Under the pieces are notes generated by a model. It saw only the letters and a program-made list of their open reading frames with translations, did no database searches and was not told the DNA's origin. Below, one piece after another: positions 8,457 to 15,985 of a stretch of 64,000 nucleotides of DNA. The stretch comes from Pseudomonas lini. Lineage in GTDB: Bacteria > Pseudomonadota > Gammaproteobacteria > Pseudomonadales > Pseudomonadaceae. The position numbers and the translations under genes are program-made. Position 1 is the first letter of the stretch. Every line of letters begins with the position of its first letter. The stretch covers positions 186,001 through 250,000 of the forward strand of contig NZ_JYLB01000007.1 in the NCBI RefSeq assembly GCF_001042905.1, written 5' to 3'.

Positions 8457-10523
8457 ATGAAAAATAATAATAGCCTGCTACGCCACCTACCCTGGCTGCT
8501 GCTGGCAATTCTGGGAGCGTGCGCCCTGGGCGTAGTGGCATTGCGCCGAGGCGAGGCGATCAACGCCTTGTGGATTGTGGTCGCCGCCGTGGCCATTTAT
8601 CTGGTCGCGTACCGCTACTACAGCCTGTTCATCGCTAACAATGTGATGCAACTCGATCCGCGTCGGGCTACACCTGCGGTACTCAACAATGACGGTCTGG
8701 ACTATGTGCCGACCAACAAACACATCCTTTTCGGTCACCACTTCGCGGCCATCGCTGGCGCGGGGCCGCTGGTCGGGCCGGTATTGGCGGCGCAGATGGG
8801 CTACCTGCCCGGTACGCTGTGGCTGATTGCCGGCGTGGTGCTGGCCGGTGCGGTTCAGGACTTCATGGTCCTGTTCATGTCCACCCGCCGCAACGGTCGT
8901 TCTTTGGGCGATATGGTCCGTGAAGAAATGGGCCGCATCCCGGGGACCATCGCGCTGTTTGGCTGCTTCCTGATCATGATCATCATCCTCGCGGTGCTGG
9001 CGCTGATCGTGGTCAAGGCCCTGGCCGAAAGCCCTTGGGGCATTTTCACGGTGATGGCGACCATCCCGATCGCGATGTTCATGGGCATTTACATGCGCTA
9101 CATCCGCCCGGGTCGCATCGGTGAAATCTCGGTGATCGGCGTGGCGTTGCTGCTGGGTTCGATCTGGCTGGGCGGGCAGATTGCCGCTGATCCGGTGTGG
9201 GCCAAGGCGTTCAGCTTTACCGGGGTCCAGATCACCTGGATGCTGATCGGCTATGGTTTTGTCGCGGCGGTATTGCCGGTGTGGCTGATTCTGGCGCCGC
9301 GTGACTACCTGTCCACCTTCCTCAAGATCGGCACCATCGTCGCGCTGGCGATCGGCATCCTGATCACCATGCCTGAGCTGAAAATGCCGGCATTGACCCA
9401 GTTCATCGACGGCACCGGACCGGTGTGGAAGGGCGGTCTGTTCCCGTTCCTGTTCATCACCATTGCCTGTGGCGCGGTGTCCGGTTTCCACGCACTGATC
9501 TCCTCCGGCACCACGCCGAAGTTGCTGGATAACGAGGTTAACGCCCGTTACATCGGTTACGGCGGCATGCTGATGGAATCCTTCGTCGCCATCATGGCAA
9601 TGGTGGCTGCATCGGTGATCGAGCCGGGCGTGTACTTCGCCATGAACAGCCCGGCGGCGGTCGTCGGCGGTGACGTGGTGGCTGTTGCACAAGCTGTCAG
9701 TGGCTGGGGTTTCGCAATTACGCCGGAAGCGCTGCAGGCGGTGGCCAAGGACATCGGTGAAACCACCATCCTGGCCCGTGCCGGCGGTGCACCGACCCTG
9801 GCGGTCGGTATCGCGCAGATCCTGCACAGTGTGTTGCCGGGTGAAAACACCATGGCGTTCTGGTACCACTTCGCAATCCTGTTCGAAGCGCTGTTTATCC
9901 TGACCGCGGTCGACGCCGGCACCCGTGCCGGACGCTTCATGTTGCAGGATTTGCTCGGCTCCTTTGTGCCGGCGCTCAAACGCACCGAGTCCTGGACTGC
10001 CAACCTGATCGCAACCGCCGGTTGCGTGGCGATGTGGGGGTATCTGCTGTACCAAGGCGTGATTGACCCGCTGGGTGGCATCAACACCTTGTGGCCGCTG
10101 TTCGGTATCTCCAACCAGATGCTGGCCGGAATCGCGCTGATGCTGGCAACCGTTGTCCTGATCAAAATGAAACGCCAACGCTACATCTGGGTCACCATGC
10201 TGCCAGCGGTGTGGCTGCTGATCTGCACCACCACCGCAGGCTTCATCAAGCTGTTCGACGCCAACCCGGCAATCGGCTTCCTGTCGTTGGCGAAGAAATA
10301 CAGCGATGCGTTGGCCAACGGGCAGATTCTGGCCCCGGCCAAGAGCATCGAGCAGATGCAGCATGTAATCTATAACGCCTACACCAATGCAACGCTGACC
10401 GCGCTGTTCCTGTTCGTGGTGTTCAGCATCCTGTTCTATGCGCTCAAGGTCGGTATTGCCGCCTGGGGTACCAAAGAACGTACGGATAAAGAATCGCCGT
10501 TCCAGGCTCAGCCGGATGCGTAA
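8457..10523 (+). CDS. cstA: Carbon starvation protein CstA / BtsT-type pyruvate or peptide transporter
   Basis: A 688-residue polytopic membrane protein (about 16-18 predicted helices). It has the conserved CstA-N signature FGHHFAAIAGAGPLVGPVLAAQMGY split over two helices near residue 85, and a C-terminal DUF4161-like region. The start MKNNNSLL gives normal family length. It is followed after 14 bases by a YjiX/YbdD small protein and later by a YjiA GTPase. This is the same trio as E. coli btsT-yjiX-yjiA, in which BtsT is a pyruvate/H+ symporter. CstA proteins in other bacteria also take up peptides, so the substrate is uncertain. Confidence 0.92.
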   Translation: MKNNNSLLRHLPWLLLAILGACALGVVALRRGEAINALWIVVAAVAIYLVAYRYYSLFIANNVMQLDPRRATPAVLNNDGLDYVPTNKHILFGHHFAAIAGAGPLVGPVLAAQMGYLPGTLWLIAGVVLAGAVQDFMVLFMSTRRNGRSLGDMVREEMGRIPGTIALFGCFLIMIIILAVLALIVVKALAESPWGIFTVMATIPIAMFMGIYMRYIRPGRIGEISVIGVALLLGSIWLGGQIAADPVWAKAFSFTGVQITWMLIGYGFVAAVLPVWLILAPRDYLSTFLKIGTIVALAIGILITMPELKMPALTQFIDGTGPVWKGGLFPFLFITIACGAVSGFHALISSGTTPKLLDNEVNARYIGYGGMLMESFVAIMAMVAASVIEPGVYFAMNSPAAVVGGDVVAVAQAVSGWGFAITPEALQAVAKDIGETTILARAGGAPTLAVGIAQILHSVLPGENTMAFWYHFAILFEALFILTAVDAGTRAGRFMLQDLLGSFVPALKRTESWTANLIATAGCVAMWGYLLYQGVIDPLGGINTLWPLFGISNQMLAGIALMLATVVLIKMKRQRYIWVTMLPAVWLLICTTTAGFIKLFDANPAIGFLSLAKKYSDALANGQILAPAKSIEQMQHVIYNAYTNATLTALFLFVVFSILFYALKVGIAAWGTKERTDKESPFQAQPDA

Positions 10524-10537
10524 TCGAGGATTGCACC

Positions 10538-10735
10538 ATGTTCAATGACCTGAGTCGCCTCGGTAAATACCTCGGTCAGGCCGCGCGCCTGATGGTCGGC
10601 ATGCCCGACTACGACAACTACGTCGAGCATATGCAAACCAAGCACCCGGACAAACCGCTGATGAGCTACGAGATGTTCTTTCGCGAACGTCAGGAAGCCC
10701 GTTACGGTGGCAAGGGTGGGCCGAAGTGCTGTTGA
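10538..10735 (+). CDS. yjiX: YbdD/YjiX family small protein
   Basis: A 65-residue protein with the family pattern: MVGMPDYDNYVEHM, HPDKPLMSYEMFFRERQEARYG and a C-terminal KCC. It is encoded 14 bases after cstA with a good ribosome site (GAGG), so it is clearly co-transcribed. Its exact role is unknown. Such proteins accompany CstA/BtsT transporters almost everywhere and may be needed for transporter function or assembly. Confidence 0.92.
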   Translation: MFNDLSRLGKYLGQAARLMVGMPDYDNYVEHMQTKHPDKPLMSYEMFFRERQEARYGGKGGPKCC

Positions 10736-10761
10736 TGCAACAGCCTGGCTGATGCAATCCC

Positions 10762-10851
10762 TGTGGGAGCGGGCTTGCTCGCGAAAGCGGTGTGTCATTC
10801 AACATTCATGTCGACTGACACGATCTCTTCGCGAGCAAGCCCGCTCCCACA
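10762..10851. repeat. REPIN
   Basis: TGTGGGAGCGGGCTTGCTCG arms in inverted orientation with a spacer containing CATTCAACATTCATGTCGAC. It lies inside the cstA-yjiX-yjiA set, between yjiX and yjiA, and may partly uncouple yjiA expression. Confidence 0.92.
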
Positions 10852-10896
10852 TTTGTTTTGTGTTGTTTCTTAACTTTGTGAAACAGGAGAACCCGT

Positions 10897-11868
10897 TTGT
10901 CCTCTCCCATTCCAGTAACAATCCTCAGTGGCTTTCTCGGCGCGGGAAAAACCACGCTGCTGCGCTATCTGCTCAAAGCCGAGCACGGCCTGAAAATCGC
11001 CGTGATCGAAAACGAATTCAGTGACGCCGGTATCGACACCCAATTGTTGGGCGACGAGCCGGTGCAAGTGATGACGCTGTCCAACGGCTGCGTCTGCTGC
11101 ACCATCCACACCGATTTGACCAAAGCGCTGTACCTGCTGCTCGAACGTCTGGACAGCGGCGAAATAGCCTTCGATCGTCTGGTCATCGAATGCACCGGTC
11201 TGGCCGACCCGGCCCCGGTGGCGCAAACCTTCTTCATCGACGAAGAACTGCGTGAGCGCTACATCCTCGACGGCATCATCACCCTGGTGGACGCGGCCCA
11301 CGCCGACCTGCACCTGACCCAGACCATTGCCCAGGCACAGATCGGCTTCGCCGACCGCTTGCTGGTGAGCAAACGGGATCTGGTGGACGAACCGACCTTC
11401 ACTGCCCTCAGCGAGCGCCTGACCCGCATCAACCGCCGCGCGCCGATTCGCTTGGTCGAGCACGGCAAGATCGACCTGGCAGAACTGCTCGACGTGCGCG
11501 GTTTCAACCTCAACGCCGATCTCGGCGGTGGCGTGAGTCTGCGTCCAGTGAGCAAGGCGCCGTCCATCGACCGTATCTCCAGCCTGGTGTTACGCACCGA
11601 CAAGCCGCTGGATATCGATAAACTCAGTGAGTTCATGAACGAACTGCTGGAAGACCATGGCAAGCAATTGCTGCGCTACAAAGGTGTTTTGAACATCCTT
11701 GGCGAACCGCGGCGCATGGTGTTTCAGGGGGTCTTGAAGCTGTACGGATTCGACTGGGATACCGAGTGGGCCGATGATGAAGTGCGGGAAAGTGTCATTG
11801 TGTTTATTGCTGATGAGTTGCCCGAAGAAAAAATTCGTGAAGGGTTCGCAAAAGTTGCAATAGACTAA
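10897..11868 (+). CDS. yjiA: CobW/YjiA family zinc-binding GTPase
   Basis: A 323-residue P-loop GTPase of the COG0523 family. The start is TTG with an AGGAGA ribosome site 6 bases upstream; no better ATG exists. It has Walker A GFLGAGKTT at residues 12-20 and the metal-binding C-x-C-C motif in SNGCVCCTIH. Switch/Walker B ECTGLADPAP and a guanine-recognition SKRD (normally NKxD) follow, then a C-terminal CobW domain. The E. coli counterpart binds zinc or other divalent metals, and its role with the CstA-type transporter is unresolved. It is the last recognisable gene of the cstA set before the lanthipeptide locus. Confidence 0.92.
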   Translation: MSSPIPVTILSGFLGAGKTTLLRYLLKAEHGLKIAVIENEFSDAGIDTQLLGDEPVQVMTLSNGCVCCTIHTDLTKALYLLLERLDSGEIAFDRLVIECTGLADPAPVAQTFFIDEELRERYILDGIITLVDAAHADLHLTQTIAQAQIGFADRLLVSKRDLVDEPTFTALSERLTRINRRAPIRLVEHGKIDLAELLDVRGFNLNADLGGGVSLRPVSKAPSIDRISSLVLRTDKPLDIDKLSEFMNELLEDHGKQLLRYKGVLNILGEPRRMVFQGVLKLYGFDWDTEWADDEVRESVIVFIADELPEEKIREGFAKVAID

Positions 11869-11955
11869 GTTGTTAGTGTTTGTGATGAGTTGGGTGGTTA
11901 CATTAAGTTAGAGTTTGTAGCGGGCTTTGGTGTTCCGTTGATGTTAACTTTCTTG

Positions 11956-11973
11956 GGTGCCAATGAAGGCACC
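11956..11973 (+). other. Hairpin in the lanA 5' region
   Basis: A perfect 6-bp stem GGTGCC/GGCACC with an AATGAA loop lies about 25 bases before the lanA start. There is no T-tract. It could be a 5' UTR element of lanA or a remnant of the yjiA 3' end. The surrounding 130 bases (11869-11998) are clearly more AT-rich than the flanking genes and must hold the lanA promoter, but I see no clear -35/-10 pair. Confidence 0.4.
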
Positions 11974-11998
11974 TATTAGGTTAATATTGGAGCGTTAT

Positions 11999-12148
11999 AT
12001 GAAAGAGCAAATCCTGGAAATGTCTGGCGATTTCGACAGTGAGTTTGAAGCCTATGTGAAAGGCGGTATCAACAAGATGGCGGGCGTTGAAGTCATGTCC
12101 ACCACCGCGATTACCTGCGAGAGCCTGGGTTGCACGGTTTTCTGCTAA
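11999..12148 (+). CDS. lanA: Class II lanthipeptide precursor LanA
   Basis: A 49-residue peptide starting MKEQILEMSGDFDSEFEAYV, preceded by GGAG 6 bases before the ATG. The leader is acidic and ends in a double glycine (YVKGG, residues 19-23), the cleavage site typical of class II lanthipeptides and C39 peptidase substrates. The predicted core (residues 24-49) is rich in Ser, Thr and Cys near its end: MSTTAITCESLGCTVFC, with Cys 40, 45 and 49 and Ser/Thr at 34, 35, 36, 39, 42 and 46. The MKEQ opening resembles lacticin 481-type leaders. A LanM synthetase gene follows after about 57 bases. An alternative upstream GTG would extend it by 14 residues but lacks a ribosome site. Confidence 0.9.
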   Translation: MKEQILEMSGDFDSEFEAYVKGGINKMAGVEVMSTTAITCESLGCTVFC

Positions 12149-12162
12149 ATCGTCAGTAATAT

Positions 12163-12185
12163 ATGGCAGGTCGATGACCTGCCAT
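12163..12185 (+). other. Attenuator-like hairpin between lanA and lanM
   Basis: A perfect 10-bp stem (ATGGCAGGTC/GACCTGCCAT) with a 3-base GAT loop is followed by TTT and GG. It lies 14 bases after the lanA stop. Partial terminators at this place are common in lantibiotic operons, where they keep precursor transcripts in excess over synthetase transcripts. The weak T-tract fits leaky termination. Confidence 0.75.
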
Positions 12186-12205
12186 TTTGGTCAAGGATGG
12201 CAAGC

Positions 12206-15200
12206 ATGTTGGCTGATATTCTGACGTTCCAAGAGCGTGAAACATTGGGCGCGGGAAATGGAGTCGATATCGACTTACTGCGCAAGACCATGGAGATGCT
12301 GCATAAGGATGATGACGCCGTTATAAAATATTTCGGCATGAATAGGAGTGAGTTGGTTGGGCGGCTCGAGAATGGCACCGAGTATTGTGAGTCTTTACAG
12401 CACGCCTCGATAGAAGTTTTGCACAATAAAATTCAATTGATCGTTGCGTTGAGCCATGGTGATCAGCCAAGCAGTACGAGTCAGGAGGCATTTGAAGGCT
12501 TTTATAGGGTTTTTTATTGTTACTTTAAGCAAGTGTTTGAGTGCGATAAAAGATATGTCGAAAGTTGTCAGTATTTCAATGCCGACTCATTGCTGGCCAG
12601 TGTCCAGCCTTATGTAATAGCCTGTCTTAAGCGTTTGTCGCAAAAGTCCCTTGTTCATTGTCTCAATACGCGAATATCACAAGGCGTCGATACGGACCTG
12701 AACACCTTCGAACAGTTTCTTGGTACCCAATCGATAGGCCCGCTCCTGGCGTCCTATCCGGTACTGACTGACCTGCTGATCCAGCAAATGGAAAGCACAT
12801 CCGCCTACCTGTACAAAGTCATCTCCCATTTTGCCAAGGACGCCGATGCGCTGGCTCAGCTATTCGCGCTGCGAGGGCGACGAATCGATTCTATCGACCT
12901 CGGATGGGGCGATCCCCATGCCAACGGCGAAACGGTCTGTGCTGTTCAGATCGCTACCACTTCGTTGGTCTACAAACCAAGAAGCAACCGCGAAGCGGAG
13001 TTCTATGGCGCGTTGATGAGGCTGTTGCACGAGAACAACCGTGACGAGTGTTTCTCTGCGCATACACCATCGTTGATCTGCAGAGACGACCGTTGCTGGA
13101 TCGAAAAGGTAGAGAATCGAGCCTGTGAAACGGTAGGTGATGTGGCGTTGTACTACCGAAGAACGGGAGCGCAGATTGCGATCGCCCATGCCTTGAATGG
13201 CATGGATTTTCACTACGAAAACATCATCGCGTGCGGGAGCAGTCCGGTCATGATCGACCTTGAGTGTCTGTTTACAGCCTCAATGATTGACCTCAAGGGC
13301 GACCTTCCCGGTACCAGCGCGTTGTTCAAAACCTTGAAACTGAACGGTCAGTCGATATTCGCGACGGGTTTTGTTCCCTATTCACCTGGCTCTGAAAACG
13401 ACTTCAGCGGCCTGACCCGACAAAAGCACTTCACCTCAAATGTACTGCGTCTGGTTCGTGAGCAAGGTTTCTATCACTTGAAGCGGGTCAGCATCGAAAA
13501 GACGCCGATTATCCGACACCTTCCGGTTCTCGATGGCCTGCCACGTCCGCTGGAAGACTATCAGGAAGACATTTTTGAAGGATTTGAGTTGGCCTACGAT
13601 GAGGTGATGAAGCATCGGAGCGCGATACTGGCGTTGATCCGTCAGCATGCCAGTGAGTTGAAAACACGGGTATTAATCAAGAATACCCAGCGTTATGTGG
13701 ACTTCATCGAATTGACGCTGCATCCGCGCTTTATGCAATGCATGCTCCAGCGCCAGTTGCTGTTGGCCACGTTGTGGTCGGAGTTGAGCGAAACGCTTAT
13801 TGGCAAGCATGTTCCTGGTCACGAGTCGGTCGATCTGGAGCGGGCAAATATCCCAAGTTTCAGCATGCCTATCGGCTCCAATCGATTGTTCAGCGGTCAT
13901 GGCGGGTTCGTGGCTGAACTCGACATAGAGAGCCCACTTGAAAGTTGCCGACGAAAGCTGAGCGATCTGTCCGCCAAGGACAAAGCTTTTCAGACACTCA
14001 TCCTGCGCGAGTGCCTGTTCCCTTCGGACAATGGGGCCATGCCCTTGAATAGGCAGCATCGCCAGAAAGGTGTGCCGGGTATGCGAATGTCGGACTATCT
14101 TGCAGGGGCGCTGAGAGTTGCGGCAGTGATCGAACGGTTGAGCATTGAGGGCGAAGACGGAGATGTAGCGTGGTCTTTCCTCAATACCCATCCGACAACT
14201 CGACGCAACTACCTCTCGCCCATGAGTAACAGCCTGTATAGCGGCATGGGTGGGTTGGCTGTTTTTTACATGAGCCTGTTTCGAGTCAGCGGTCAGCCAG
14301 AACACTTGAGCATGGCCGACCGAATTGTCGACTCGATGGCCAGATCCCACGAGCATTTTGACAGCGACATGGCGGTCAGCGCCTATTTCGGCCTGGCGTC
14401 TTACCTCTATGTTCTAGTCAATCATCAACAGGTCATGGGGCAGGATATCCATCGCGCGACCATTGATGACTTATTGCTCAAGCTCGCCGACTTTCCGCGT
14501 CAGGACGACGAGTTTGACTTCCTTAATGGATGGTGCGGGACGGTCACGATACTGGTGAATCTGTATCAGCTGGAAAAGCGAGACAGTTTGATCCCACTCA
14601 TCGAAAAATTCTCGGCAGCCATTCAAGCCGAGCTGCTGAACGAAGAGGGGAGATTTGTGCGCAAGTCCTGTCGAACGCCTTTGCTCACCGGATTCTCCCA
14701 CGGGATTTCAGGCATTCTCCAGGCGCTCGGCAAAGCTTATGAGGTGACGGGGAATGCGGCGCTTGTCCCGCTGATCGAGGCCTTGTTGAAGGACGAAAAC
14801 CGCCTGAAAGCCCAGGGATTCTGGCTGGATCTGCGTGATGCCTCGAAGTCGTCCCACATGACCAAGTGGTGTCACGGCGATGCCGGGATCCTGATCTCCA
14901 GGTTGCAACTCAAGAAAGCGCTCAAAGGTGTATTCAGTGTGGAGCTGGGGGCGATCGTCGACAACGATATCAGTCAGTGCGAGCACAATCTCTGGCACCA
15001 CGGACTTGGGTCCGGCTACAGCCTTTGCCATGGTGACTTCGGTAATCTGGTGTGTTTGCTGGAGCTGTATCGCAGCACGGGAAACAATCAGGGAATTGCG
15101 AGGAGTCAGCAGGCGTTCTCCGAGGTCGCAGACAACTTCTTCAATGAAGACTTCATGACGCAAAACAGCGTACCTGTTCTCGGGATGATGCTGGGACTCA

Positions 15201-15340
15201 CAGGGGTGGGTCAGGCGTTGTTGTGTGCGGTAGAGCCGACGTTGCCGAATGTCCTGTCGTTGACGTTTATGGATGTTCGCCCAGCAGCCTCTGTTCAAGA
15301 TCATCCAGATATTGTGTCATCAAGCGCACTGCTGCACTGA
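12206..15340 (+). CDS. lanM: Class II lanthionine synthetase LanM
   Basis: A 1044-residue bifunctional enzyme. The DUF4135 dehydratase domain (about residues 150-520) keeps the kinase-like catalytic residues known from CylM: GWGDPHANG (D236, H238, N240), LVYKPRS (K257), MDFHYENI (D334, H336, N339) and MIDLECLF (D351, E353). It phosphorylates and eliminates Ser/Thr in the precursor. The LanC-like cyclase domain (about 680-1020) has GFSHGISG (active-site H832) and zinc ligands in KWCHGDAG (C889) and SLCHGDFG (C941, H942). The start chosen has AAGGA 8 bases upstream; an ATG at 12197 would add three residues. The last 23 or so residues are antisense to the neighbouring GntR gene. Codon use, especially at the N-terminus, is more AT-rich than that of its neighbours. 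Confidence 0.95.
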   Translation: MLADILTFQERETLGAGNGVDIDLLRKTMEMLHKDDDAVIKYFGMNRSELVGRLENGTEYCESLQHASIEVLHNKIQLIVALSHGDQPSSTSQEAFEGFYRVFYCYFKQVFECDKRYVESCQYFNADSLLASVQPYVIACLKRLSQKSLVHCLNTRISQGVDTDLNTFEQFLGTQSIGPLLASYPVLTDLLIQQMESTSAYLYKVISHFAKDADALAQLFALRGRRIDSIDLGWGDPHANGETVCAVQIATTSLVYKPRSNREAEFYGALMRLLHENNRDECFSAHTPSLICRDDRCWIEKVENRACETVGDVALYYRRTGAQIAIAHALNGMDFHYENIIACGSSPVMIDLECLFTASMIDLKGDLPGTSALFKTLKLNGQSIFATGFVPYSPGSENDFSGLTRQKHFTSNVLRLVREQGFYHLKRVSIEKTPIIRHLPVLDGLPRPLEDYQEDIFEGFELAYDEVMKHRSAILALIRQHASELKTRVLIKNTQRYVDFIELTLHPRFMQCMLQRQLLLATLWSELSETLIGKHVPGHESVDLERANIPSFSMPIGSNRLFSGHGGFVAELDIESPLESCRRKLSDLSAKDKAFQTLILRECLFPSDNGAMPLNRQHRQKGVPGMRMSDYLAGALRVAAVIERLSIEGEDGDVAWSFLNTHPTTRRNYLSPMSNSLYSGMGGLAVFYMSLFRVSGQPEHLSMADRIVDSMARSHEHFDSDMAVSAYFGLASYLYVLVNHQQVMGQDIHRATIDDLLLKLADFPRQDDEFDFLNGWCGTVTILVNLYQLEKRDSLIPLIEKFSAAIQAELLNEEGRFVRKSCRTPLLTGFSHGISGILQALGKAYEVTGNAALVPLIEALLKDENRLKAQGFWLDLRDASKSSHMTKWCHGDAGILISRLQLKKALKGVFSVELGAIVDNDISQCEHNLWHHGLGSGYSLCHGDFGNLVCLLELYRSTGNNQGIARSQQAFSEVADNFFNEDFMTQNSVPVLGMMLGLTGVGQALLCAVEPTLPNVLSLTFMDVRPAASVQDHPDIVSSSALLH

Positions 15341-15959
15341 CGTCGGTTCGCTCCAGGGCATCCATAAGGCGAACGTGCGTCTGCCAGGTGCAAGCGCTAC
15401 CGGTTTGTCCCTTATATTGTTGTGCAATCGCCAGCGACGTCAGAGGTACGAGGCTTTCGAGGAAGTGCGCCAACGGGGCATTATCGGCCATGTTGGCAAG
15501 TTGCAGATGGAATTCGCCGGACAGACGGATAGCCGTACCGTGCTGGCCTCGCTCCATGCACTGACGTTGCTCTTCGGTCAATTCACGTAACTTGACCAGC
15601 ATGCTGGAATGGCGCCGTTGACAGGCGAGCTGAACCAGCGTGCTTTCGGCCAAGCGACGGGCATGGAGTACCTGGCGGGTTTGTTCGGGGGCGGGCGCGG
15701 CGACTCGCGGGCGGTGATTAGGTCTCAAGATGATGACCTGCTGATGGGACAGACGCGACAGAACCTGGCGCACGGTGCTTCGGCTGACCCCGAACATATG
15801 CCCCAGGCTTTCTTCGGTGAAACGGCTGGAAGGGCTGATGCGTTGCTCAAGGATGGCGTCGAAGATCCGCGGATAGACATCATCCACCGATGGCTTCTCG
15901 CTGTCCGTTCGGGAGAAGGGCAGGGCAGTGAATATCTGTGGTGAGGCGAAGCTGTTCAT
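15267..15959 (-). CDS. GntR-family regulator with FCD domain
   Basis: A 230-residue regulator. It has an N-terminal winged helix-turn-helix (about residues 30-95; EESLGHMFGVSRSTVRQVLSRL) and a C-terminal all-helical FCD ligand-binding domain with the expected Asp/His metal ligands (for example FHLQLA and HVRLMDAL). The ATG at MNSFASPQ has a GGAG 7 bases upstream; a TTG ten codons earlier is possible. The 3' end overlaps the 3' end of lanM by 74 bases on opposite strands. It lies just behind a second FCD regulator and a dicarboxylate symporter, suggesting control of organic acid uptake or metabolism, but the ligand is unknown. Confidence 0.88.
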   Translation of the reverse strand: MNSFASPQIFTALPFSRTDSEKPSVDDVYPRIFDAILEQRISPSSRFTEESLGHMFGVSRSTVRQVLSRLSHQQVIILRPNHRPRVAAPAPEQTRQVLHARRLAESTLVQLACQRRHSSMLVKLRELTEEQRQCMERGQHGTAIRLSGEFHLQLANMADNAPLAHFLESLVPLTSLAIAQQYKGQTGSACTWQTHVRLMDALERTDVSAAVRLMTQYLDDLEQRLLGEHP

Positions 15960-15985
15960 GGCCTGTCTCCAGTTCGACGAGGGGT

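Noticed and set aside
8487..10364. A 625-codon open frame antisense to cstA, rich in His, Gln, Arg and Asp
   Set aside because: The composition is the typical artefact of reading a hydrophobic membrane-protein gene backwards. No ribosome site or domain was seen.
11957..12001. Longer lanA start at an upstream GTG
   Set aside because: It would run through the GGTGCC hairpin, lacks a ribosome site and gives a basic extension unlike class II leaders. The ATG at 11999 has a well-placed GGAG.
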